Source: Paragordius varius (Eukaryota > Nematomorpha). From it: a stretch of 64,000 nucleotides of DNA. Positions 1-13,600 of the stretch are shown here, one piece after another. The stretch is taken from positions 2,852,001 through 2,916,000 of the forward strand of contig OZ176058.1 of assembly GCA_964247055.1 (NCBI GenBank), read 5' to 3'. The notes under the pieces are model-generated. The model was not told the DNA's origin. It searched no databases and was given only the letters and a program-made list of their open reading frames with translations. Made by a program: the position numbers and the translations under genes. The number at the start of each line of letters is the position of its first letter. Positions within the stretch are counted from its first letter, which is position 1.

Positions 1-125
1 AAACAATACCATATAAAAATTGTGAGAAAATAGTAAATTTGTTAAATTTAATTATATAAAAAATAAAATTTTATAAATTATAAAAAATACAATCAAAAAT
101 TGTTTTATATTTAAAAAAAAACTAC
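1..125 (-). other. Start of intron 53
   Basis: AT-rich intron after exon 53, cut by the window edge. Nothing else seen. Confidence 0.7.
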
Positions 126-239
126 CCAAAAAGGGATATTTAAGAGCATTTTTCCCTTGTCCAATTTCTTTGACTGAGGCGCCCAAATAAACGTTTCGGG
201 CATCGAGAATTAATTTATGTTTAGCCATATATGCCGATT
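126..239 (-). CDS. hmr-1: Exon 53: LamG2 segment, last exon in the window
   Basis: Residues 4112-4149. MAKHKLILDARNVYLGASVK matches the CadN L-L-V-D-x-x-x-x-V-Y-x-G-G strand. Donor TTTGG|gtagtt, phase 1 to 1. The Cys closing the domain, the membrane segment and the cytoplasmic tail are expected to the left of position 1. Confidence 0.86.
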
Positions 240-2098
240 CTAAAGAAAATGCAAAGTAAAAAAATAAAAATAAACATTTGCAAAATAATTTATTTATATA
301 TTTAAAATTTTACCATCTATAAAATTTAAATACCATTTATAGTTTAAATTCATTCTTAAACAATTCAAATTAATTACTTAACAATTCAAATTCAACCTAA
401 AAATAAATTATGTGTTTTCAAACTAATCTAACTTAATATTAATATAAAATATATCTTTATGCTATTGTTGTTTTTTTTAGTATTATTTCAATTTTAAACA
501 AAATTTTCAAAAAACATATAATTTATTTAAGGGTGAATTTTGTAAATGGTATATGATGATGATGTATAATTATATATATATATAAATCTATATATAAAAA
601 TTAAAATATTTTTTAAATTTTCTAATCAAATTACAATTATATATATAAAAAACAATTTATTACAACTAAAAATCCCTATTTAAAATTACAGTAATAAAGA
701 AAAATCTTGAATTCCTAACAAATTTTAACTAATAACTCTTTCATACTAATATTTTACCTTCAAAAGATTCCCAAATTTTAGCTGTAAGGCCCATACGGTT
801 TTCCAAGGGTCCCCCCTTTTCTTGCCCAAAAGTTACGTTCATATCATCAGTTTTTTGCGTAGGAAAAGTACCGTAGTGATTTAAATTTTTGTCTGAATTA
901 TATATGGTAAAAAGTGAATTTAAAATGATGAAACAATTGAATGACAAATATTAAAGCAAAAAAACAAATCATACGTTTTATTTATTAATAATGTAAAACT
1001 AGGGATATATCAAAAAGATTATATTTTTTATTTGATTTTTTTAACCCTAGATTTAGATTGTAAAATAAAGAATAAAAATAAAACACTTAATTTTATAATC
1101 AAGGGTTTATAAAATGATAGCCATTTTTAAATTATGTTTTAAAAAATTTGTCTAAATAAAATTTGTCATTATAATTTTTTACTATGAAAAGAAAATGAAC
1201 TATTGATTGTTTAAAAACTTATTGTTTTAGGTTACAATATAGGGAATAGAGATGTTTAATATCACTCATTTTTTTATCTAAAAAAAACAAGATTTAAAAA
1301 AATTTGTCATTTTAATTTTTTTGTTTACAAAAATTGAAATTATACGGACAAAACGTAAAAATATAAAGATAATTATTTTTTTCAAAACTGATGTACTCTT
1401 TTATACATGGTTTTTTAATATAACTAACTCATCGTTTAAAATTGCAAAGTATGAAATAAAGATTTATAATGGTAATAAAATTAATTTGTATATTTTAAAA
1501 TTGTATATAAACAATTTACATAAAAAATAAGGTTAAAATATTATTATGTTAATATTTTAATGTCTTGTTTTAGAGAAAAAAATGCAATTTTTATTACTGT
1601 AAAAACTAGCAAAAGGATCAAAATAATTGCTTGAATAGAAAGTGTGGTCACGTGCTCCGCAATTAAAAATGCTAATCTTAGCAATGGGACCTTCTCGAAC
1701 GATTTTAATATGTTTCCAATTACCATCGGTTAAGCGACATTCCTTATTTAAATCTAAATATAAATAATAATAATAAAAAATGTTGGAAAAAATATATTCG
1801 GAAAAAATAAAAATTTGTTTTTTGGATGGAATTTTAAATTTAATTTGGAAATAGTTAAGATAAAATGTATAAAAAACAACAATTAATTATTTGGGGAAAG
1901 TAATATAAAAAAAAATAATTTTGAAAAATTGGTAAAAGCAAAAATATTTATATAAAATATAAATTAGGAAAAATATATAATAAAAAACAAGATATTGTAA
2001 TATAATCTAAAAGTTATAAAATAAATTTTGAGAAAATAATGTAAAATGAAAGATTTTTGTTAAAACATATGAAAAGAATAAAATTTTAGGGGTAATAT

Positions 2099-2129
<31 letters not shown>

Positions 2130-5100
2130 AAGAATATAAAATTAATAAAAAAAATATTTGTGAAAAATACAATCTAAAAAATAATTTTTGTAAAAAGGTT
2201 GATAAAAATATGAAATTTTTAGAAAATAAACAAGAAAAGTTTTATAACTAAACAATTTTTCGATTCCAAATATGAATTTAAAAAATATAAAATATTTTTG
2301 GAAAAAAAAAGAATTAAAATAGATTTATAATTATATATATTGGTTAAATAAATAAATATATTTTTAACTTTAAATATTAAGGGTTAACGTTTTTTTAAAA
2401 AAAAAATTAGTAAATTCTAAAATTATTAATTTTTTTAAAAAAATTTATGGTAAATACAATTTATTTTATTTTAAAAAAATTTCCAATTCAAAACATTTTT
2501 TTCTCAATAATTTTAAAGGATATGAATTATTCCAAATAATATATTAAAATTAAAATTCAAAAAAAATTTATTATACAAATTTATTCTTGAACATTTTTTC
2601 ATAAAAAATTAAATCGAGAAAAATTTTTACTTAATGGTGTTTCAACACGCATAGTATATGTAGTTTTAACATCTCCACCATTAATTTTTGCTGGTATTTT
2701 GATTGGGTAACCAAGATTATACGTAAATCTAAAATGTAATACATTATTTTTTAAAAAAAATTTTAAAAATAAAATTATGCAATTTTTCTTGGATATTTTA
2801 TTAAAATATTATTTATTTTAAATAATATATTATTTATAAATTATACTATGTATAAAAAAATTCATTTCATTATTTTTTTTTATCACAAAAGTTTAATTCT
2901 TAATCTAGCTGAATTTTTAATCATAAACTATACTAATAAATTTACAAATCGTGAAAACATTTTTAAAAATAATAAAATATATTATGGTAAAATAATTTTT
3001 TCATCCAATAAAGTTCTAAATTCATAATAAAATTAAAATGCATTCAGCATACAGTATAAATTGAATTTATATAGACCAAAATTAATAATAAATAAAAAAA
3101 TTTTCAAGAAATACTTTTATAATTTACAGTTTTAACTTATTTAAATCGCAAATTAGATGTATATTGAAAAAACAATCAATTATATATTTTACAGTAGTTA
3201 TTAAATAAAATAATATGAAAAATTTAAGTTTAAAAAAAGTAAGGTTGTCTTTTGTAAAACAAATATTTGTCTTTGTATTATTAAGGTCTAACCGTATTAT
3301 ATTAATTTTCACAGTAAGATTTATCTATAAAATATTTTAGATATTTTTTTAAACTATTTCCTAAAAAATCTTCAAAATCTTGGAAAAAATACCTTAAAGA
3401 TCCAAATAGGGCAGGATCTATCGGCAATCCATAATTGCGTGTTAAATTGAGAAACGTTTCGTAATTCTGAGGACTATTTTCATTGTAAGGACTAATTTAT
3501 ACAATAAAATAAAAAAATATTTTAACACTTAACATTATTAAATTAATATGCTTATAAAAATTAAAATGCCAAAAATTAGAAAGGGAATAAAATATTATAT
3601 ATTTAATATGAGTCTGTAATGTTTTTATAATAAAAACCTCTAAAAAAAGATATAAAATACCCCTAAAAATGGAAAAATCTCAATATTATTTAAAATAATT
3701 TTTATATATATATTTTAAATTAATTCACTTTTCAATAAAAAAAAATTGTATAAAAATCATTTAAACAACAAAAAAGCACCTCCAAAAATCCTAAAAAAAC
3801 AAAATTATTAAAATCTAATCAAAAAATGAAAATAATGAATATTTATTAATAATAAATAATAATAAATTTAAAAAAATGTATAAAACCCAAAATATACCAT
3901 TGATTGATAAAACATCTAAAAATTAAAAAAATTAGTTACAAAATAATAAAAGGTTAAATGCATCTTTAATTTTTCAATCCTTAAATAAATATCTATAAAT
4001 TGATCATTTTTTTCAAAATAACCTCAAATTATGTAAAAATCATATCTAAAATTAGAACCTTTCTTCCGTATTAAAATTCAACCATTTATCTGCAGAGTAG
4101 GGTGCTAACATTTGACCTGAAAGTGTGTTAAAAGTAGTTTCAAGTGTTGACAAGGGGTCAGGAAATACCAAATCTAACCACATGTATTCATTCCCATCAA
4201 GGCTTGACGCTTGGAATATTCGAGAAATATATTCACTACCTTGAGATACGGACTGTTTACCATTTCTTTCATGATTTGGTTCGTAGTAAAAACTGCTTTT
4301 TTCATCAAAATTTTTATTATCGTTCGCAACATTGATATCGATTTGTGAATGTGCAAATGGTTTGAAATATTTATCAAGCCATGTTTGTAGTAACAAGTTA
4401 TTATTATTATTATTGTATGTTTCATCAGAGGAAACCCCAAAAATATTTTGCGTTTGTGGTACAGTTAAAGACTGTTGTCGCAAATTTATTTGACTCATTA
4501 TGGCACTTATAAAAGGTGCGATGGTTTGAAATTTAAGTTCAAGGACATTACTTAACGCTTCATATGTACCAATTATATTAGGGTTATTTTTTGTAGTGCC
4601 AATCTCAGAATTTTTGAAATTTTTTACGTTAACAGTTTCGTGTGAGTTAGTTAATCGAACCCTTAAATACGAAAACGTATTGGTATCAAATGGGGTAGGA
4701 ATAAATTTTTCTGCAATCGAAGCAACATTAGATTTTTGGGATTGTTCAAAACTTTCAATAGTGTTTGAAAGTGAATTTTGAGGTTCAAATTCATTCTTTG
4801 AAGAAACATTGTTTTGAATTGATGGTATGAAATTGTTATTGGCAGTTAAATCAATCATATGAATTATGTCTTGATGTAAGGCGGCCATGAAATGGAGGTT
4901 AAAAGATGCGCCTAAATTTTTTTTACAAAAATTAACTATTAATCAATAGTATAAAACAATAAATATTATAAAATTTTAATGAAGCATTTTAAATATAAGC
5001 CCAAGAATGTTAATTTTTTTGAAATTTTCCAATTTAAAATAAAAACGAAAAACAACTAAATATTTTTTACCCAAACTTTCATCACAATTATTTTCGTTTA

Positions 5101-8100
5101 TCATATGACCATCATCTCCATTTATGTCATTTCCTATTAAATCACTATCAGCTGTTAAAGAAGGCGTTTTATTAAAGAGAGGGCAGGTGTAAGAAATATG
5201 TTGCTTATTCAAAGAACTCATTAGTGTATTTCTACCGGCTAAATCTATAAGCGCGCCATTTATACGGAGTGCGGAGACGCATATAATTTTTTCTACATTC
5301 GTTTCCTTTCCTTGTGGATCATTTTTTGGATTTTGGAGGTGATGCACGTGATCTGCATGGAATTCCAGCCAATCAGGAATGGATCCGAGAATAACCATTC
5401 CACCCCCTCTGCGGCTGCCATAAACAGCTGTTATGTCTGCATCAATTAGCAGGCTAGAAGGCGTTTTTAATACTAAAGGCATACTTTTATAACAAGAATT
5501 CATGTTAGGACAAAACATTTTATCGATCGTTAGAGATATTAAATTGGCTGATAAATCAAGAATTAATTCGATATTGTGAGTATTCTTTGATTTGTGTAAA
5601 GTTATTTCAAATTTATTTTTGGCATTTTGGTTTTCAAAATCATTCAACTGTGTAGTTAAAACTTGGAAAGTTATCATTTCGTTTTGTTGATTTTCTTTTA
5701 ATAGAATTGCTTTAATTTCTAGCAACATATTGGGGTTTTTATGATTGAGTTTGGAATTAAAATTGTTATTGAAATAAGTATGGCTATCAAATGTCATAGG
5801 TAACACAATGGATAAGATTGGGAAAGTTACGTTTCGTCGTGTATTAGAGCCTGATTGAGAGGCCATATCAAAAGCCACATCGAAATTCAGAACTATTGGC
5901 TAATAGGTAAAAATATAAATAATGTTTAAACGTTTGTTAAGAGAATAAAATAAAGAAATTAAATAAGTGGTTTATATGTATACAGTGTATAAAAAAATTA
6001 AGATTAAAAATAGTTTTTGAAATAGAGAACTTAAAAAGTGGTCTATATGTATAGTGTGTATAAAAAAATAAGATCAAAAATAGTTTTTAATATAGGGAAC
6101 AAAAAGTGGTTTATATATATCCTGCGTTTAAAATAATTAAAATTATAAATAGTATTTAATAATTTGGATAAAATTCATGGAACAAAAATTGCATAATTAT
6201 TAACAAAAAATACATTAAAATATTAAAAATTGTAACCCTAAATCAAAAATATTAACAATAAGCCCATTACCACAAAGAACATTCAATAATTATGGAATTA
6301 AAACCATTTGTTTCAAACATTTTTTACTTTTTTTCCAATTTACCTGTAAAAATTTATGGTTTTCGAGAATATTCTCACAATCCTGCCCATTTTTCGATTG
6401 AATTAGAGGCGATGAATAATGTTTTGTAGATTTTAAAAGGTCATTCAAACCAGGAAGTATAAGATAAGATAAATCATCAGAATTCGATGGACGGTTTAAT
6501 GCGCCACCAATGTTTAGCGCAATCATACTGTATTCACAACGCGGTCCTCCCCCTTGCATATTAAATGGTGGTGGACATTCACAACTAAATAAATGTCAAT
6601 ATATGTTTTATAAAATATTTTGGCAATAATATAAAAATATTTTTTAAAAATACAAACATAATAATATTTGATAAAAAATAATATAAAATTGATGGCTACA
6701 AATATGTTTTGATCTGTATAATAAATATATTTAAAATATAAAATATTTTTTTGGTAAAAATAAATTAGAAGATTTTTTTATTAAATCTATTTTATATATA
6801 TTATTTTAATTTGGAAGTAAGCAAAATATTCCAGAATTATATAATATAAGAAAATTATTATAATTGAAGGTTTAAAATGCATTTTTGACAAATTAAAACA
6901 TTATACAATTTTAAAATATGCAAAAATAAATGCTTTTTTTTTTTAATATATTTTTGACTTTTTTAATACCAAAAAATTGTTATATTTACAAAAAGATAAT
7001 AATAAAATTTAATTTTCGTTGACAAAAACCACAACCTTAATTTAACTTAAATTTTTAAATTTAGTAAAGTCCTGACAAAAATACCTCTAAAAAATTGTTA
7101 AAAAGAAAAAAATATACGAACCTCGGTCCGGTTATAGGGTTATCTATACAGATACCACCATGGTAACACCAATCAGGACCCAGGAAAACACATGATGTAC
7201 GAACAATTTCTAAATTTTTATTTGTCTCAAAATCATTTTTTGGGTTATCAAACAAATTTTGAGTAGGCAAAACAGCTGGTAAGTGAACAGCTGTTCTATT
7301 TGTATCAATGACGCCAGCTGTTGAAATTTTTTTAAGTGGGGCGGTTTCACTCATTTTGGAGAGCACGTGACATTTATTTTCGATTTCAAAATGATTATCA
7401 TAATCATTATCAATACTAAGGATTTCAATGTCCAATGCTTTGGATATCTTTATTAAAAAATTTATAAAAAATCAATTATAAATTGAAATTATAATTTATA
7501 AAATTATGCGGATAACATATACAAAAAAATTTTTTTGAATATAAATGGCAAAAATGAGTTTTATAAACAAATTCTATCTATATATTAACAGATGCTAATC
7601 TGTTTTTTCCAAAATACTAGGCCAAAAATAAAAGGTATTTTTGGTGTTTTAAGGTCATTATCATGAGAGGTTTAAATAAAATCTTCTTATAAGATGGTGT
7701 TATAAAATAAAATTGTAGTTTACTTTAAAGGTTTTATTGCAAATTTTCATTAAGGATAAATAAATAATATATTGATATTTTAAATTTACTTTCCCTAATA
7801 ATATTATATGCTGTTAGTAAAGTACAACTATTATTAATAAATATATGACAAAGTTTATCCTTTTGTATTAGGTTAACATTAACAAAAAATTATTATCAAA
7901 ATAGGTATTTTGATTTTCATAAATTATTCTAAGCATGGATTAATCAAGGAAAAAATTAAAGAGTTTATGGGTGAATTTAAAACATAGGTGTGTAAAAGGT
8001 ATATAAATAACATTATAAAATAATTTTTATAAAATTAAATTTTTTTATAAAAGTATAAAAAATTACTAAATGTTTCCAATTAGCCAGGATAGTTTGAATT

Positions 8101-10636
8101 TTAAGCCGAGGGACATATTGTAACGTATATTGTGTATTAATTAGCCAATCATATATTAAGCTATCTTGATATCCAGATTGTTTACTATTATCTATATGGA
8201 AAATAAAAATATGAAAAAAAATCAAAAGAAAATATAAAATAAAAGTAATAAAAATATCGAATTTTAAAATAATTTTACGCATCTTAAAATTACATTATCC
8301 GAAAAAATTAAAATGAAAGCTAAATTACCATTTTTGGGTTAATTAATATAATTAAAAACTCCTTTTCCAACTTAAAAGAAATTGTATGATAATTATAAAA
8401 AAAACAACAAATCCCTCTATTCTTAAAAATTTTAAACAAAATAATTTAAGTTGAAACAATGTTACAATTGATAAAAAGAGGTGATTTAATAGTTTAATAT
8501 TTTTTATAATAATTATATTTAAAGTAATTAAAATAATTCTTCAAAATTTCAAAGTAAAACTAAACTAAAACTAAGTTTTTCTTACCAAAATCCTTCCGCA
8601 GTTCTTTTCGAATACGTTCTTCTACCAAATCGGAATTTGCGTTTGTGTTGCTAAAATTTTCATCCGAAATTTTTTCTACTTTATTCTTTGAATCGTAAAT
8701 TGTTTTGATACGATTAACATTAGTTAAGCCAGCCCATGTTTTTACAGCAAATACTAGGCGAGTTTTATAAGGGAAAGATTGACCAACCCTTTCAAGTTTA
8801 AGCAATTCAAAATGTGATGTTTCAATAAGATATTTTAAGTTCTTTTTATAATTAGGATTTTGTTTTTCTATCATGGAAGTTGTTTTCGAAAACGTTTTTA
8901 AAACGCTCAAAAAAGTTTGAAAACTTTTGTAATTTAAATTGCTTTCAGAATTTTTTTGCCGAGAAATTAATGGTAAATGTGTGGCGTGTAGAAATGAGGT
9001 TAAAATTTTTCGTAAGCCTGACCATTTATTAAGTTGGTTCCCAAAAACTGAGTTTCGTGCATAATTATTATTTTGGTTATTTTCATTATTATAATTATTA
9101 TTATTGATTTTGGATGGTTTCGGTTGTTGGACCTAAATTAAAAATTTTAAAAAATAAAAATATGGTTGGATTAATAAATTTAAATAAAAAGTAAATATAT
9201 ATGTAAATTCGATATTAACCGCGAAATTGTGTACAAACTTATTAATTTAATTTGTTTTTAGATATGTACAATAAAACTTTAATTATAGTACCTATAAGTT
9301 TCAACAGATTTATTTCAAAAATATATTTTTCAATATATTCTATAATTACAATAAGTATAAATTTTAAAAAAAATATTCCATTTTAAAAGTAAGTATTTTT
9401 TATAAAAATTATATACTATCGTTATAAGTTAAAATTCTTTAAAAAAATAGCAAATAATGATTTCCAATTTTTTTTTTCAAAAAATAAAGATTAATTTTTC
9501 AAAAATAATTAATAATTTTTACATTTAAAAAATTGTAAGGATAGGTAGGTGTGAGTTGTGTATCCCAAAAACTTTTTGAAGCACCCAAAAATTGTTCCGG
9601 TGAAATATCTAAAATATAAAAATATTTGGAAATATTTTAGAATAAATTATACAAAAACTTAGTTTTAAAATAATTAAATAGAAATTCAATAAAAATATTG
9701 TTTTCAATTGAAAAACTAAAATAAAATCAAATATATATAATAATAAGTCTATTCCACCAATCCTTTTGTAGATATTAATATTTTTATATTTTTTAATAAT
9801 AGTTAAATTATAATTTTCTTAAATATAAACTAAAAAACAAAAAGATTAAAAATTTACATACTTAATAAAAAAAATTAGATATTTATAATTTAAATCGTGT
9901 CATAATTTAATTTTTACCAAGATTTTAAATGTTTAAATATTTTTATTTACAGTAAAAACCAAATTATACGGACAAATAGTAAAAATATAAAGACAAATAT
10001 TTTATTTTATATGTCAATCTACTTTTTAAATCTATATTCATATCAATCTCATTGTTATAAATGGCAAAGTGTGAAATAGAAATATATTACTAACACAATC
10101 AATTCTATATTTTACAATTGTAACTAAATAGCTTATATGAGAAAAATTAAGGTTTTGAAAAGTATGGTTGTCTTTTAGAAAAAAATATTTGTCTTTATAC
10201 GTTTCGTCCGTATATTATTTTTTACAGTACATCATATTTGAGTTTTTTATTTATTAATCAAATATTAACCAAAAATTTTGATTTTTAAAATTAAAAAATT
10301 TAAAACCATTCAAAATGAGAGAAATAGATTGTGTAAATGCCATTTCATCAATCCGTTTAATGTGAACGTAAACTGTGGCCGGGACATTCAGCATGAATTT
10401 AACATCATAAACGTTGAAATCTAACTGATAACTAGCGTCCAATAGGGAAAATCTATAAAAATTTTAAAATAATAAAAATAAAATTATAATTAAATATTTT
10501 AAAATGGTAGATATTTTAAATATAAAAAAATTTCCAAAATAATTAAATTATTAAAAATTTTTAAATAAAAATAAAATTGTAAATAAATAATAAAAATTAT
10601 CTAAATAATAAATATATTAAATATTTATTAAAATAA

Positions 10637-10667
<31 letters not shown>

Positions 10668-13600
10668 AAAAATTATATAATTATATAATTAAAATATATT
10701 AAAATAAATTAAAATATTTGAAAAATTTTAAAATTGCAAAAATTAAAAATATATATATTATAAATTATCAAAATAATTATAATAAAAAGTTATTGAAATA
10801 AATTTAATAGTAAATTTATAAATAAAAATAAATGTTAAAATCTAGCTGACAACTTGCGTTTAGCATGGAAAATCTAATAAAAATAAAATTGTAAAAATAA
10901 ACTTCCATAAATTTATTAAAAATCAAATATAATTATTTATTTCTATATTATTTGAACTTAAAAAATAATAACCTAAAATTAAGAAAAAAATTAAAATATA
11001 ACTACATACATATATAAAAATTATTAATTTAAACGTTGAATTAAATGTATAAAGGATATATATTTATTTATTATTAATTCAAAATATATTTATCTAATGA
11101 CTTAAAAAATCATGAAAACACAAATAAAAAAAGGTAAAAGTAAATATAAATAACTTTTAAATTTACCAATTGTTTAAAAACTTATATATTTATATAAGAT
11201 TCTATTTCTGGATTTAAAAATAGGAAATTTCATTTTTTTAAATCAAACCTTATGTTTCATAAAAAAATATTTTTAAAAAAATTAAATTAGACCCCTTGTC
11301 AAACATGATGCGTATTTCCCCGCTCATGGAATCACATTTGAAATCTGGTAACAATTCTGAAAAATATAAATTATAAAAAAAATAATATAATATTTAAATA
11401 TACCATTTACAGTTCAAGTATACCCTCGAACAATTCAAATTCACCTTGAACAATTAATCACCCTTTTCGAATTCACCATAAAATAAATTATGTTTTTTAA
11501 GATTTATATCCTATATTTTTTTATTATTATAAAAAATGAAATTTTGTCTAAAATTAGTATAATACTGAAAAAATAATAAACTATGCCATAAAAATATATT
11601 TTATGTTAATGATGAGTTATATTAGCCCGAAAACATATAGTTTATATTTAGATTGAATTTGAGTTGTTCAGGGGTGAATTTGAATAGTAAATGGTATACT
11701 ATAACTTTTTATAAAATCACTTGAATCTATTTGATATTAGCAAAAATATAAAAAGTTAATAATTTGAAGTTTAACATAAAAAAAACCATAAAACAAAAAA
11801 TTTGCATAGCAAAAACGATATTAATAATAAAAATATTTTTGCCGGATAATAGACATTAAATAATATACATAAAATAAAATTGTTCTCAACGAATATATTA
11901 AAATAAAAAATTGATATTAAAACTAAAAAATCAATCAATAATATTTTATTAAAATTAATAATATATTTTATTTAAAAAGGCAAAACAGGACTTTTTAAAA
12001 ATTAAATTTAACTAAAGATTACATAAGATTTTACGCGTAATTAATAAATTATATATGCTTAATCACAATAAAAATTGAAATTGTACGGACAAAATGTAAA
12101 AAGTTAAAGACAAATATTTTTTTTCAAAAGACAACCATACTTTTTTAAACTCCATTTTTTAAAATATAACTCATTGTTTTAAATTGCAAATTATGAAATT
12201 GATACAATCATATATTTTACGATTGTAAATATATATTTTTTATGTTAGAAAAATTAAATTTTGAAAAAGTATGGTTGTCTTTTAAACACAAAGTTTTGTC
12301 TTTATATTTTTACGTTTTGTCCGTATATTTACAGTTTTTACTGTAAAAAATAAAAAAAACCTTTGTCTTCAGAAATCATATGATGGTTTTCAGAATTAAT
12401 CCTAGAAACTGTTAGGAGAGTGAAATTTTTATCGCCAGGCCTCAACCAATCATCTAAATCAGCTGTCCAAACCGTACCAATAAATGTGTTGGATTCCAAT
12501 TGATCTAATAAACAAACATAAAATTATTTAAACAAGTAAAAATATGGCTTAAAAGATGTAATATATTGGATAATTTTTTATAAAAAATAAATATTTTTGT
12601 TAAACCAAATATCTTAAAAAATATGGGCTAAGTAAGTATATTGGTTAATTTATAAAAATTAATCAATATGTTGTTAAAATATAAAAATTAAAACACTAAA
12701 TATAGAGTTATCTCAAATATCTATTTTTTAAATTTTTTTTTATAAATGATAATTTAACTTTAAACATCCTATCTATTTTATATTTACAAAATACAACTTA
12801 ATTTGTATTGAATATTTTATTTTAAAAAATAATTATTTTTAATCTATAAATTTTAAAATATTTTTTTCATAAAAATAAAAATATTTAACCATACCCTTTG
12901 TAATTATAGACGTAAAAAATGTGTTTCGTATAATATTTCATATTTGGAAAGAAAACCATCATATCAACCCAATAACGGAATTTTTTATAAACAGATATAC
13001 ATCTATATTTTTACAAAATATTTCATAATTTTAATTCTTTATTTAATTTTATTTTTGTGTTGATCCGAAGAAGTTAGAGGAATCTAACAAAAATTCATAA
13101 ATTTATTATTAATTTTGGTGATATTAAATCATATTATTCTATAAAAAAATACCCTAAAATTATATTCACATATAATTTCAAACAAAACAACTAAATTATG
13201 ATCATAAAGCTATTTCTATAAAAACGGAAAATATATTTTTATGCACAAAATATCCAAAAACTATTTCAAATCTCTGATTTTTTTTTAGTGAAAATCATAA
13301 AGTTATATACCTTTATAATTATAAACGTGGATATGTTTCGTATTATATTTCATTTCATCATCAACATTATCTGACATCAAATGAGTCTTAATTTTGGCTA
13401 AAATTTCATCCATCTTTTCGTCTTCTTTTATACTATGCAAATCAGCTGATTTGTCTTCCGTTTTTAACATTCCAGAATGTTGTTCTAAACTTTTAGACCG
13501 TTTTTCTCTCCTTCGATTAATATTAACATTCATATTTTGATTATTTTTTAAATCCAAATGAAAATTTTGAGTATTTTGATGTAAATTCTGCGAATATTCC

